Origin: Himantopus leucocephalus
Taxonomy: Eukaryota > Chordata > Aves > Charadriiformes > Recurvirostridae
Assembly: GCA_003993805.1 (NCBI GenBank)
Contig: RSEF01000005.1
Coordinates: forward strand, 34,083,175-34,147,174
Reading direction: 5' to 3'
DNA: 64,000 nucleotides
The notes under the pieces: generated by a model
Databases searched by the model: none
Told to the model about the DNA's origin: nothing
Seen by the model: the letters and a program-made list of their open reading frames with translations, nothing else
Shown: piece after piece, positions 40,761 to 54,584 of the stretch
Position numbering within the stretch: the stretch's first letter is position 1
Layout: the number at the start of each line of letters is the position of its first letter
Position numbers and translations under genes: made by a program

Positions 40761-43700
40761 ACTTAATGTATTGGGCTGTGTTGCAAAGGATGCAAGCTAT
40801 TTCTCCTTTTGAAACAAATAAATGAGAATATACTTTCAAAATTACTCTTCTACAGAGAGCCTGAAATATGTATACTTTTCAATATTTTAAAATCAAGTAA
40901 ATAGTACATTCCAAATAAAGAGACATAAACAATGAGATCAATTTTACATGACTTTATAATTTAAACAAACATGGGATCAAATTGACTCAATTACGCAAAA
41001 AATGTTGTGGTCAAAGTCTCTGAAGTACGGAACAATAAGAAGTTGAAAAAACCCTAACTATTGCAGTGTCTTATATATATGATATTACAAAATATTGCAA
41101 TTATAAGCTGATCATGATCATCGTCCCTTAAAACATTTTGTGGGATCCCTTGCTAAATTTCTCTCTGAACTATTTTGTAAATTTCAAATAATATAAATTG
41201 CAATATCTTGAAATTATACATTTCAAAGATTCAATTTCAGCATTACAGCACTTAGAACATGAAATGAATTTAACTGTGATAAACTCAGAACACAATTTTT
41301 TGTGCAACAGCAGAAAAGAAATACAGGAAATAATGTTTTATCATGCATAAGTGAACCCAAAGATTTCAAGGAACACTTGCTTTCTGTAGGAATTAAATTA
41401 AATTAAATATTTGCACGACACTCATTTTTTGCTACAAATAGCTGATAAAACAGTTGATAAAAGCCCATCTAGGCGACTGTTTTCAAAAACATTTTAACTT
41501 ACTGTACTACTCCAACAATGAGAAGTCAGCAATACAGTAGTTCTTTCTGCCTTAGTAGCATCAAGACACAGTATGAATCGTAGTAAAGCTTTAGTCTAAA
41601 CACCTGCATTTTCACCATTTTTTAATTTAAAAATGTGCAGAATATAATTTAATTCAGATGTATTTCATCTGTTGAAACAAGCAGTGAAACATTCACTGAA
41701 ATGCATTTACAAGATGTAATTGATCTAGACACTGAAACAAAGCTCAAGTTTAAAGAGATACTGTCTTTAATAATATTAGTCAGACTGAAGAAATTTTCAT
41801 GTTGGTTGTGTGACCACTGGAAGCCTGGTACTTCAGATGGTATTAGTTTTGATAAGAGCTAACTAGACATCAGACCTAAATAATGAAACCTGAAGAGACA
41901 GCCTTGGACCATCCAAATAGGAATGTCCGCAGAGGCTCTCGTGCAGTTGATTGTCTCTTGTTGATAAACGACACATCTTAGAAAAATAGTGGATGATGGA
42001 CTAATTTTTAAACCAGCCTGGTAATGTCAATATTTAAGGCCTATCCATGAAAAATTAAGAAGTTCTTTATTTCACTAATAATGTCACACATCAGAGAAGC
42101 TGTGCAGTTACACTTTGACAATTCAGATGTAAATCTTGGAATGTCTGTAAGTATTCATGACAAAGGCGTATTTATCATTTAAAACAAAAGGACATGATTT
42201 CTTGATGTTCATATCAGACTAGTGATGGATGAGAGCATGCTAATCAAATGACAAACCAGAAGGAACACAGATGCTTGCTATTTTGATTAGGAGAGAGAAA
42301 TGAAGATCTCCTTCCTAAATTAAGATATAAACATTCTAAAATTATACACACAAATATATACATAAGTTTGTATAACACAGTGTGTATGCATAGGAGCTTG
42401 GTATGTTCTCAAGTAGACATGCTACAAATACAACTGCCAATTTACTTAAGGTCAGAAAAAGCTACGTACAGTAAAGAAAAATCAAACATTGGTGTTGATC
42501 AATTCCAGTTAATTGCTTATGAATTTATCTATTCAGAAGCAATTTTAGCTTTCTTATATTAAAACTCCCGAAGTAACGAGAGAGAATCATTTAACCCTTC
42601 TTTTTTTTTGTAATTTGTTTCCTACTGCCTTAGTTCTTAAATTATGCTTACATGCAATTACACTTATGTAATTTAAAATTGCATAAAATCAATGTAAACA
42701 TTACTGAAAACTAAAATGTAGACTGTTTATGTGGGGTGCAAGACTGCCAGACAAGAGTGGAACTTCAGAACCAAATTTTTATTGTAAGATTTTACATTTT
42801 TGATACTCTTTTGATCTTATTTCAGTGTCTTGCTTTATGTGTCCCCAAAATGTATCAAACTAATTACACATATTTAATAAGAACCCTTAAACCTCATGAA
42901 CTTCGCTTACTAAGCATAAGAGTCACAATCGCTGTGAGTGAGACAACCAAACCTTTGTTAAATTTGTAGATCCACATGCAGTGGCATGGTCCAATGAGGC
43001 CCAATGATACTTTCACAAAGTACTTGTCAAATGTTGGTAAGATCCAACTCCTTGAAATCCATCTTTCTCTTTCTCCTTTAGGCACGCAGTAACTATAAAG
43101 CAGATCCCTCTGATACCTTTTCCATTAAAATTCTGCAATGAGTGAACAACTTTGATATCCTCAAGTTCTCTAGTTCTGAACAGAGAAAGAAATGTCACTT
43201 TGCTAACTGGAGAAATATTCATAAAACATACTTGTTTATACCTTGCTGTAGTTATGAAACCTACAAATAAAGTACTAAAAAATGAAAATATACTGTAATC
43301 CAGAATAACTGCATTTCTTAAAAAAATGAGTCCCCCACATATAGTTTTCAAGAATTTACAAGAAGAGACACTTTATAATCTACAGAAAAGTATGTAATTG
43401 AACATAAACTAGTGACACTGAGGGGGAAAAAAATACTTGAATTAAATGATTCTTAATGCAAAAATATTTTTATTGTTGTTAAAATAATTTTTACCTGAGC
43501 CTTGGAGCAGAAATGCATTCAAAGTCAAGAACTATATAATATCTGTTTGAAGTGCAGTGTTCACAAAAATACACTGACACCAACAATCATTCTGCTGTGC
43601 TACTCAGAGGCCCTAGTAAGACACATCTGACAACGTGCTTAATGCAACTTATCCAAATACCCTGAGTGCCTCCTTTAATGCAAGATTAGTGTCCTAGGAA

Positions 43701-46700
43701 AGAAGATTCTCGGGCTCTGGCAACACAAATCTGTATTGTACAATCTCCCAGAATAAACATAATGTAGGTAGTTTCAATATAGACTTTTCAATCTCATCTT
43801 TAATCAAGAGAAACCGCTTTCACAGAGGCTGAACAGTAACTTGGGACTCCACAGTGACACTGTATTTCTTTTTGCCTAAGCCAAGATTTCCTAGACACAA
43901 GGAATTTGTGCAGCTTTGTGTAAATGTGACTGCTGTCCATTAACCGGCCAGGGACCACTGAATCTACTCATTTTATACTTCAAACTTCTCTTAGATTGCA
44001 CACTAGCCTCACCAGTCTCATGTTTTTATGTGCTTTGTTTCCTGTGAGTCCTATCTGTAACCAGCTATTGACATTAGTCACTTTTTTCCTATATTAGTAC
44101 AAATAGTTTTATATTCTATATATAGTAGTTTATCATTTAATATATTAAAGGCTGCTTAAGACACAACTAAATTCCTCCATCTCATGGACCTTTTTTGAAA
44201 AATTTACTGGATGCCCAATATATATAATATTCAATAGCATGTGAGAATAATTTTTATGCAACTCTGATAGTTAGAAAGATAGATAACTCAATTATTAGAT
44301 CATCTATCAAAATATTCAGATGTATAAGAGGCTACTAAAAAGATTGATGACTGAGAAAGTCCACTGATTCTCTAGCCATCATATTCACACATTTGGCTAG
44401 ACAACATTTTTCGCTGCCTTCACAAGCAAGCTTCATTACCCATCACTCCACTGAAAAGAGTTTATTATGAGGCTGCCATCTTGGCAAGACTATTATTTAG
44501 ATGATAAATGTTGGGGGAAGAAGTGTGTCTAGATTTTTTTTTTAAGATGAGCTTTTTGACAGATAAAACAAACAGCATCTACATTTCTAATTAACTTAAA
44601 TTTGGCATATACAAATACAGGTCAGTAAAGCTATGATATGCTACTAGATTATCTTCTGTCTGAATCTTGCCCTTAATTTGTAAAATGTAAATTAACTAAT
44701 TAGAAGAAAAGCAGCATTATTTGTGACAAAATGCTTCTTCTACTTCTTTGCTTTGTGACATTTATGATCAACTGTAGTCCTTCATTCTAACTTCTAATAG
44801 ATGAATAATTATGCTCATACTAATTCATTAGGCCTTTAGTATTTTAAACCAAATGAAAACTTGAGATTTCTGAAGGCAAGGAAGCACAACTCGCTACAAC
44901 ATGCAGCTAAATTACATATTTGCCAGCTTCACTTCATTTGCAATATTATGCTGTTTACACATATATGTCGCATTAATACAGGTATGAAGGTACCACTTTC
45001 AATATTCAAGTACGTGGCTCAAAGGAAAATCTCTATTAGCATTCCTAAAATTTCCTTGAAATCTCTGTATCCTTTCTGTGCATGATGCGTAGGAATAACA
45101 ACACATTTATGCTTTGTTCCTTAGTATTAAGAGTTAAATTTTGCTCTATACTCCTACCACCCTCCTCAACTGTAATTTGAAATGGATTAGACTAGCAAAT
45201 ATAGAATTACATGAAGGAAGGGGGAGTTGGTCATTCTTGAGTTTCAGCCCAGCAACTTGACCTTGTTAAATAAAAAATATATGATATCATAGTTTACAGG
45301 AAGGGATTCTTTTTGCTTTGGTTTGCTTTGGTTTTAACTATTACTAGATAGATAAAGACTCAACACTAAGAAATACATTGAAAATGTCAGATGTAAATGT
45401 CAATTAAAAATTACAAGGAATTCTGAAAGGTAAGGTCTGTGGGGGGTTGACATTCTTTGACATAGTGGAGTGTCTGCAACCAGGCCTTTGGCAAGCATAG
45501 CAGGATCTATGCTGTCAGCTCTTATCGTACATAAACTTAGATGCTTGTCTAATCTGAATGAGAAATACCAGGAAAATTGGAGCTGAAGCCTTGCAGTAAT
45601 GTGTATGGAAGCTGAAAATGCTCTATCTGCACTACATGAGTCTCCTGTGACATGGTAGTATTTAAGACAGTACAGAAAAGTATAAGGAAAAAATAATTTA
45701 AACAAAGCTATGTAGTGCTTCATTTACTACTTTCTAAGTTGAGAATGTAACAATCTAGCAGTGAAAGAGGCTTAAGTAATAGAATTAAATTATAAGGAAA
45801 ATCCTAATTTCATGTCCATATTAAATACAATATCTAAGGAGAACAATGCATGAAAATATATACTTAATTAATATCAATCATTCAAATGTAAATGCTAATA
45901 TGAATATGGTATGGTCTGTTCTTTCTTTGCTTTGAGATGAATTAGTTTTGATGCAAAATATAACAACCTACAATGCTCAGCCAAACAATTAACATTATAG
46001 CAATTCTAGGCATAAGCCATGGTCTCAATGGAAAATGCCTTCATGCTCTGTTATTCAATCACTTTGTTAAAGAGGGGATGACTGGTAAAATCTAAAAACA
46101 TCACTTTAGAGCTAAAGTAAAAAACCACTTATTTTTCATAAACTACATGTTGACTTCTGTACTGTTCATGTGTCATGAAATAAAGATAACCATAATTCAT
46201 GTCAAATGCTGTTGCAAATAAGCTAAATGTATCTTGAACATTTGTGAAGTGCAGAGGTATGCCTATATATGTGTATGTGTGTGAGTGTACACATATATCT
46301 TGCTTTATCTTGCAGGAGAACACAGAATTTTATCATCCTCACAAATTAAACTACTGAATCAGTAAACTAGCAGAAAATGGCACTCTTCACTGCTTTTGAT
46401 TCTTTTCTTGTCTATAAACAAATGTATCTTACTCAGTCCTACTAACGTTAGCAAGTTAGAATGGCAAATTTTAAAAAAGTGAATTATTTTTGAAGAAACT
46501 TATCTATATATAGTCCTAAGTGGCAAAAATCATCATAAACTCTCTCTTCTATCTACGTCCATTTTTGTTTAAGATTAATTTACTAATTCAAGTGGACCCA
46601 GGAGGGAGCAGAGCAAAACCCAGCATGTGTGAAAATCTACAAGCTAAACAAACCCTAAGTCCCTCAGTGTTGCAGGAAGGTCAAAACCTTTCAGCATTGT

Positions 46701-49179
46701 ACCAGTGTGTCAAAATATGTCAACAAACCATCATACTGCAAGAAGAAGAATGACCTTTCAGTTCTTTATGTTTGGGCTGCCAATGAAGCTTTGGATACTG
46801 GGTATGCATGAACAGTTTTCCTAGCCACTTGACAAATGCAACTCCCAAGGTTTCCTCCAAGTCAAGTTGTTATACCACTGGCTTTCAACTCACCAGTACA
46901 ACTTTTTAAACCATTCGCAATTGGAGAATATTGATCTTGGTAGAGAACAGACATCCATAAACCCACGGCATAACTCCCCCTGCCCCAACCACCTACAATC
47001 AGACAACAATTATTACTTAAACAGTCTTCACAGTAACACGTCAAACCATTTTAAACAGCTGAACAGAAAAAAAATGCATATTGTTGTGATGTTCTGATTC
47101 AGCCTTTGCTCACATATGATTCATCCTTATAGTCAACTACAAATGAATTTGAACAGAGCACTCTTCTCAAAAAACCCTAAGAACACATCGGCTGTGTTTG
47201 TGACTGAAATACAATCCTTTGCGTTGTTTTTGTTCATGTTTATCTGAAATAAATACCTTTTCTAATCTACAGGACGCTGATAATTTTACTCTAACTGGTA
47301 TTTATAAATGGAAGTCTCAAGATCAGACATAATGTATTAATTAACAACACATCTAATCATGAATTTAGGCTCCCAAAAAATGTGGTTACTATTTTAAAAT
47401 TACTTATGGGAAACTTGCTTGTATTTATTCTTTCAAAAAAGCAGAAGCACAGGACTAACAACATTTAGAATACAAGTAAATGGGGGAAGGAATTTAGTAC
47501 AGGGATGACTTACCATTCTTATTCAAAGAGAAGATGAAATGCTTCTCTTTCAGTATGTGAAATTACCTTTAGTTTAATATCAGTGTCAAATATGACATTT
47601 TCCTACGGTCTTCCTCACATATAGTAAAGTTTCTTTAGCTAATAATGGCGTCAAGCTTTCTCCTGGGACTCTCTAGAAATTACATTCCAAAATGTACATA
47701 TGCCTTCGCCAGGCTTGCAGAAGATAGGAAATGTAAATTACTGTGTTTGAGTTTATATCTTCTTACAGCAAGTCACTGACAGTGCACCCACTAATTACTA
47801 TTCAAACCGTGTGTTGCTGATCTCTATATGCCTCTTAGAAAACAGGAGTCACGCCTATCAGCTCTGACTAACAGACTTTTACAGCCAGGACTCCAATTTT
47901 TAATTTCAGTTAGAAAAAAATTATAAAATTAGACACTATGGGAAAAAAAAAACCCAAACCAACAGCATTCATTTAAACCCTAAAATAATTTTCAGCATGT
48001 TCTCAGACCATTTTTTAAACTACCATCTGTGTTACATCCTGCTCATGCTCTCCAAATTACCTTTGGTCACACACACTATTCAACAGTTTTTATCCTCACG
48101 GTTACAAGAAATACATCAATGTAGGCCAGCGAACAATGAAAAGTGTGGTATCTACTACACATGCAGAAAGCAATTATATTTTGCACATGCAGTTGTCTTG
48201 TTTACCCAGTGGCAGCGAAAGCTATAGCCTGCTCAGTAGATGCCACCACTTTGAAGGAACACGCATATTGAGGGAAGAGATTCTGCAAGTACATGAATCA
48301 TTTTATACTAAGTTTGTTCAGTATATAAAATAGCTTTTTTCTAAAACATCACTCTGCAAAATCGGTCTGGGAATACGCGAGACCAAACTTGCCTTTTCTT
48401 GTTTCTTTATTATTGAAAATTCTCAATATCTAAACAGCATCTTAAATTACAACTGTGCAAACCCACTGACAAGGTACACTTTGTACATTTTTAATGTGAA
48501 GCTTAATTTGAAGATGAGGTTGCAGTGCAGCACTGCAACTGAAAATTGCTTAACAATACCATTGATGTATGAGCCATAAAAAACCTTGCTAAGCTGTCCC
48601 TGCAGAACTCGGAGTAATAAAAAGGTGTTCTTTTGCACCGAGGTGAACAGACATGGTTGACTGCATCTAGGGAGCTGTTCTGTTAAATGAGAAAGTGCCA
48701 TTTCTTTCCTGTCAGTACAGACCAATTTAAGACACTCACAGACTTAGTTAGCACAGAGTACAGGATTTAATGAAATACACACATAACAGCAAACAAACCA
48801 CAGCTATGTTCAAAGCTTTCAGTCAGATTGTGTGCAGAATTAAACCTACAGCTGTGACAGCTGTGGGGAAAAAAAACCCTAGAAACTTTTCCAGTCTCAC
48901 TCCTACTTTTCAAGGAAACAATAAAAAAGGTGTATGGAAAAAGGTCTAAAACCTCTCCCCTTCGTTCCTTTCAAAGTATCTAGACATGTACTTCTAGCCA
49001 CATCTAACAGGTGATGTTACAGGTTTTCTCTCCAATTTCACTTCGGCTTTAAGTTCAACCAACAGATCAGGTTTACAAAACCCTAAACTATCAGCTGAGT
49101 GTCATGACATCTCTATTGTGAACTGATGATGCTTCTCCAAATGATTCCTCCTTCAAGAGGAAAGGAGACACACAGGTGC

Positions 49180-49400
49180 AGTGAATTGACTGGAAAGCTG
49201 GTTCTCACTTGAGAGATCCTTGCATAGGCTGATTAAATCATACAAAACTGATTCACAGTTTGTGCAGCTACACCTGTGTCCGTTCAGAGAGCAATGAAAG
49301 TTAACTGTCTCACCTAAACGCAACCTTCTCTGTCAACAAGTGTTCATTAACCCAACTGTCAAATTAGAAGAAGCTGCAGTAACTCAGAATTCAATTCAGA
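49180..49400. other. candidate conserved non-coding block
   Basis: A repeat-free stretch of balanced composition, containing GCTGATTAAATCATACAAAA, a CAGCTACACCTG E-box-like segment and AACTGTC/CTGTCAA words (TGACAG-type half sites on the minus strand). There is no coding frame. The call rests on appearance only. Confidence 0.28.
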
Positions 49401-50079
49401 AGATGTTGTGATACTGTTAGTTCGGCCAAGCAAAATTAAAACTAACAGGATTTGTTCTTTAAAAAAACCCCACAGAAATCTGCCTAATTTCCATAGTTAA
49501 CCTATCACTAAATTCTGGATTTGGGGAGTCACAAATCTCACTAAGGAGATTTCTAGTTTCCTTTATATGAATATAAAGTCACTATATTTAAGAATCAACA
49601 GTTTTTGTAGTTGTTTTCAATATGAACAGCTATAACAGAAGAGATTTGGCAAAATCTCAAAGCTACTTCCAAAACAGTCTTATTGATTCACATATCAATC
49701 CAGACTATCTTTTGTAACATTAAAGGTACTTGACCAACAGCTCAGTGAGAGTTGTAATTCCATTTTTGAAGTTGCAATATTAATTAGTACGTGATTAAAA
49801 TGAAGTTAGCTATGTCTTGGTTTCCTGATAAAAGCATAAGAGAAGTTTCTCTCAGAAATGTCAGATTCAAATGGCACACACTATTCTCAAATATTTTACA
49901 CATTTTATAGTTCAAACCAAAACGTGGATAGTCATTTGTTCAGCACAAAAAAAAGGCAGAAACTACAACATCACCTTTGCAATGGCAATTTTACTGCAAA
50001 CAACAAATGGATCAGTGCCTTCTTCCCACTTGTCTGGTCAACTTTCACCTCATCTCAACTTAGTATCTGTATGCTCATG

Positions 50080-50840
50080 TTATCTATTTAAAATTCACTT
50101 CTTGGAGCTGCTTTTTCTGATACCATCACGGATCCCTTCAAACGCATCCTTTCTCCTCAGAAAAGATTCCAGCCAGTACATCTAACGGCCTCCTCCCAGC
50201 CTGAGCTGCTCCATCTCCTCTTATTTACACTGATGTGCAAGTGCAGCACCATTTGCATCAGTATCCTGCCATTCTCACCATTTGCCTAGATATACAATAC
50301 TCAAATTTCTTCTAAGCCTTGTATTCTAGTTATAAGTTTCACAAATTATTTTCTACAAATTTCCTGTAGTATTTCCTTCATCCAACAACTGACAATCTTC
50401 CTGAGGTTCCCATTACCTCGATTCAATTTTTCCAAATCAATGCTTTCTGGGATTGTCAAATAAGAGCAGGTCCTTCTCATGGCTATCAAGAATGTTGATG
50501 CAGACCATAATTCCGAACTCTGACGATGTTATTCTCAAGATTTGGTCTCCCTTTCTCTGCTGCCTCCTATAGAATCTGCCTTTAACGTACTTCCCAAGCT
50601 AAGGCTAGCTATTTTCACCCTGGCATTGCCCATTTATCTCAAATGCTAACAGTCACCAGACTACCCTCTGATGTTGGCACACGTTGTCTATTTGTTGCAC
50701 ATTCACACGTTTGTGCCACCTTCTACACTACCCTTCAGATTTCATTGATGCTCTCTTGTGAACACTGAACAGACTTCTAAATTTATGCTTTTAAAAATCC
50801 TTTGTTAAAACTTTCATTTATCTCACTTACTTACTACCTT
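50080..50840. other. pyrimidine-rich non-coding stretch, unassigned
   Basis: The plus strand is biased to C and T over roughly 750 bp, for example CCTCCTCCCAGCCTGAGCTG and CCATCTCCTCTTATTTACAC, in contrast to the A-rich flanks. No open frame, splice context or repeat-family landmark was recognised. It could be an old transposon copy or an old processed sequence on the minus strand. Confidence 0.35.
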
Positions 50841-51624
50841 GCCTTGCTTAGGGTTCCACCACAAAAAAAATGGAATTGAAGATAAAGCACCTTGTTTAGG
50901 ATTTTTTTGGGAAGAAAAATCCTCCAGTGAGGAGGCTTCTAGTACCATGGAAACATATATAAATATATACAATAATGACCTGTATAAGAATAAAGCAGAA
51001 CTATTTTAACCATCTTTAAAAGAAAAGATCTTTACACCAATACCATCAACATGTTAAAAAATTCTGTCTGGCATAACTCATTTCCATCCTCATGTTCCTG
51101 CAAATACTTACTACATTTTTTAGCTTGAAGATAATTCTTATTTCTGTTTAAAATGTAGATAACATTAAAAAAATACTTTATTTAAAAAAAAACAACAGTG
51201 AAACAATATTGTCCTAGATACAATGACAAGGAGCAGTAAAATTCTTTACACACAAAGCTCACTTGGATTATGAAGATTTTATAACAAATTCATCACTTTG
51301 CAGGTGTTACAAAATGTTACAGCAAAATCTTTCTTCAAAGTCAGGTACCAAAAAAAATGACATATAACTTCTGTACCAAAGTAACTTATTCTGTCATTTA
51401 GCATCATTGTAAAATCACCATATATATCTGCCGCACGTTAACAATTTTTCACAAATATTTCAGCATTCCAGTTTGACATACTAATTAATGACATTCAAAA
51501 TACCAGATTAGTAACATGTATTTTGTTCACATGGCTTAATACAAAAGTCATTAGTGTTTTTTCCAGTAACTTCTTTTGAAAATGCAGTCCTATTTATCTA
51601 TAAGGAAAAATAGCAGAAATGTAC

Positions 51625-51730
51625 CTGTTCCAGTAGCTCCAAAACTGGTCCTGCAAGTAGGCTTGGTGGCTACTTTCATCGCCGAATGAGGCTTTGCTTT
51701 CAATCCAGTGAATTATGTGTCCTTCAACAG
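51625..51730 (-). CDS. CDIN1: CDIN1 internal exon with the ExK half of the nuclease motif (about human residues 204-239)
   Basis: This 106-bp exon encodes [20 protein letters not shown], then [14 protein letters not shown], with a split Arg codon (AG) at the donor. In human CDIN1 the same stretch is [18 protein letters not shown] followed by [17 protein letters not shown], so it matches almost throughout. The ESK in HWIESK is the ExK catalytic motif of the PD-(D/E)xK nuclease superfamily and is intact. The acceptor is CACCCTAG|CT and the donor is AACAG|GTACAT. The next exon should begin with a purine that completes Arg and then encode FGPGLVIYWYGF. No such sequence with a splice site was found to the left. 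Read-through past the donor would add about nine residues (YISAIFPYR) and stop near 51590. Confidence 0.96.
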
Positions 51731-54584
51731 CTAGGGTGACAGCAGAAAATAAAGTGAACTCTGAAAATCAAATCCAACACCCTGCAAGAATGTGTTTGGG
51801 AATATCCCATTTACCCCCCAATCTACTACATAATTCATACTTACAACAGAATAACATATTTGTAAAAGTATCTTTCAAGTATGCACATAAGACATTTTTT
51901 AAAAAAAGTACTAGAAAATAGTTTAATGGATAATTAAATCAAATTCAGTTTAATTACACTCTCTTCTAGATATTTCCATTTATTCTAACACAAACAGAAT
52001 GTAAAGAAAAAGAGACTAGACTAAGGTGCAATTCCATCCTTTCCTTTGCTGGAAAGCAGTTGTCAGGTAAGGAATTGAAAACTTCTGGTGAATAACATGA
52101 ACAGTTAGCTAAGCTGCTAAAACCAGAAACTTCTCACCCATCTAGAGTAGAAAGTGTGAGAATGGCAAGAAATTTTATCATAGAAATGTATCTGCTTCTT
52201 CACTTACGCAAAATCAGTAATGCTTCACCAGAAAGAAGTTAGGAATAAGAAGGCTTATGTGAAAAAATGTGATTTTGAATTTCTGTTTCTTTCAATGCTG
52301 TGGGATTTGCTTTGGTTCATGTCTTTCCTCATTTCTTCAGGAGTGAATTTCTAATATTAATAAAGTCATCTTTTTTGGTAAAAGGGAAGTCCCCTCTGGA
52401 GTTGACAACCTAATTTTTCAGGAAAAATCATGAGAACCACTCTAAAAGATCATTCTTCCTCCAAAAAAAGTAACATGGGGTAAAGTCCTCATTACTGAGG
52501 TCTTTAAAAATGCTTCCTTTATTTTGAGTTCCCTATGATATCCACATCCATGATATCTTAGCCTAAGTTTGACCTGGGATGAGGTACTCAAACAGCATGC
52601 AGACTCAGAAACACAATACAGAAAGGCTAGAAGAGGCTATGGCAGCACATGATTGACCACAGACTGTTAAAATTACTTGGGAAATCTGAGTAAATAACTA
52701 ATGAAGTCACCACACTAAGCTCTATATGCCACCACTACCCTGCTATAAGTAACCAAGTTAATTTGCGTAGGCCTATACTACTGCATCCTCCTCCCCACCC
52801 CCAAAACCTTTAGACCCCAGGAGATAAAATAGCTGAGGCATAAACTGTGTAGACAGTTAAGAAGCGATTTCTAAGAAACATTTGCCTTTCCTAGCTATGT
52901 ACTGAGTCAGGAAGAAGAGAATGCAAGGGCTGCCATACATTAGTTCAGGTTGGACAGCAGGTAGAAAATTATTTCCTGCCAATCTCAAGCGACTGAAATA
53001 ATACGAAGTAATGCATTATCACTATTCAGATTTTTAGAGACAAATCCATGCAACCAAATTAATGGCTATTTTTAACCTTCCTTTTAACAGGGTAATATTC
53101 CAAACCCAGGAATTCTTTTGGCTGTTTCCCAGTTTCCCTTCTCAAGCATTAAATATTAGGTCCTTCTAGTTGCTTTTCTTTTTTCCTCTGGGTGACCCTG
53201 ATGACCAGATGACCACCAGAGGTCCCTTCCAGCCTCAGCTATTCAGTGATTCTGTAATTTCACAAGCTACCTTGCTAACTTTAAACTTGATAAAAAACAA
53301 CCATTCCATCGCCCCCTCAAGTCCTTGGTAGCTTCCTGATAGCCTCCACAAATAAGAGGTATGGAAGTGAAGGAACAGAAATTAATTGGAAACTCTCCAA
53401 GTGTGGCTTGACCAGAGTGAATTACAGATCATCAGGATGCCAAATCTCACTGTTTTAAATACGGTGTGGTTCAATTACAAAGGTATTTTTATTTTGTACA
53501 TATAACCTCTTATTAACATCGCTACCATTTTTCTTTTTAGGAAACGTGATTAGGAATACAAACATCATTAAGCTAAGGAAAGTCTTTAAAACCTGTTCAG
53601 AAGACTCTCATATACACAGTTGTTTCTCTATTGGATAACAGATTATTTTGCTGAAAGACAGTATCTCAAGCACTTCTGAGTAGTGAGGCATTTTGCACTA
53701 CACACTCCGTTCCTTATACCAGTATACGAGTCAGTTGTCTCAGTAATAATTCCAACTGGTGTCAATACAAAGAACAAAAATCTAGTCATGTATATGACTT
53801 TCACACAGTGCTTTCAGCCTTCTTTTCTCTGACAGACACAACATTAGGCATCTGCACAGATATGTGCTGTGTTCTATGGAGGTGAAGCAGAAGTCTTTTA
53901 GCATGAAAGTCAATTTACAAAAAGTGATTAATAATCCTTTACCCTTGGACAACATGGATGTTTTTTTCTTCCACGGCCGAGCCACGAGGTCACCTGATTA
54001 CCTCTTTACACGGCCTCCAGACCAGAAACTGTAGATGAACTTTGACATGACCTTTATACCTACTTTTATTCCTTCTTGCTTCTTGCTATGCAGGCTTTTA
54101 AAAAACAATAGAGAACTGCAGAGTTGTATTTGGAGGCAAAGTGATGGCAAAAGAGCTACTGCACAATGACAAACCTTTATGCAATGACTTAAAGGTGTAA
54201 TGGTAATACTCTTAAGACCGCTTTGGACTGATTGCGTCTAGAAGTTTAAGATAGTTATAGGTATTTCAGAGTTCACTTCATAAAGCCAGTGGGCAGATCA
54301 GGTTAGAGGGAGTAGGGATTTGGTGGATCTTATTGTTGCTTGTTTTTCTTTTCATGATAATGAGACAAAAACATGCAAAAACCAAAGAGGAAACACCGGG
54401 TAATACTACTTGTGATCAAACCTCTCAGACCCAAACTAGAAGTTCTTAAAATTATTGGGCAACTACTGAAAAAAGAGACTGATTTGTAGTACCCCATAAT
54501 ATACTTCATTTAAGTAGCCATAATATTTTAGCATGAACACTTCTACACAAAATAAAACAATAAAAATTCTTTAAAAAGACTTAC
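51731..54584 (-). other. CDIN1 intron (2854 bp)
   Basis: This is the intron between the two exons that carry the halves of the nuclease motif. It is bounded by the GTAAGT donor (54584 downward) and the acceptor at 51732-51731 on the minus strand. It contains a short CR1 3' terminus at about 53189-53258. Otherwise it is AT-rich with no recognised features. Confidence 0.85.
53189..53258 (+). mobile_element. CR1 LINE 3' terminus
   Basis: The plus strand reads CTCTGGGTGACC, then CCAGATGACCACCAGAGGTC, then CCTTCCAGCCTCAGCTATTC, and ends in AGTGATTCTGTAATTTC. This is the terminal part of avian CR1 LINEs, including a decayed form of the ATTCTGTGATTCTGTG 3' microsatellite. The element is in plus orientation, opposite to CDIN1. 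Only the last about 70 bp are present. Confidence 0.88.

Larger units (their letters stand above)
34051..51624 (-). other. inferred large CDIN1 intron, right part
   Basis: No exon or RNA gene was recognised. I searched the minus strand for the remaining C-terminal CDIN1 segment (FGPGLVIYWYGF, then NRERGILLKACF) and found no match with splice sites. Contents include an A-rich tract (37952-38013), a small tandem repeat (40308-40330), candidate conserved blocks at about 40540-40760 and 49180-49400, and a pyrimidine-rich stretch (about 50080-50840). The remainder is AT-rich with scattered short frames that have no family resemblance. Confidence 0.6.

Noticed and set aside
43013..43351. 112-codon minus-strand open frame
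   Set aside because: No family resemblance and it overlaps another unrelated frame; treated as chance.
53697..53725. Minus-strand LVYWYKERS, also like part of the missing CDIN1 exon
   Set aside because: It lies upstream of exon 51625-51730, in the wrong order, with stops nearby and no flanking similarity.
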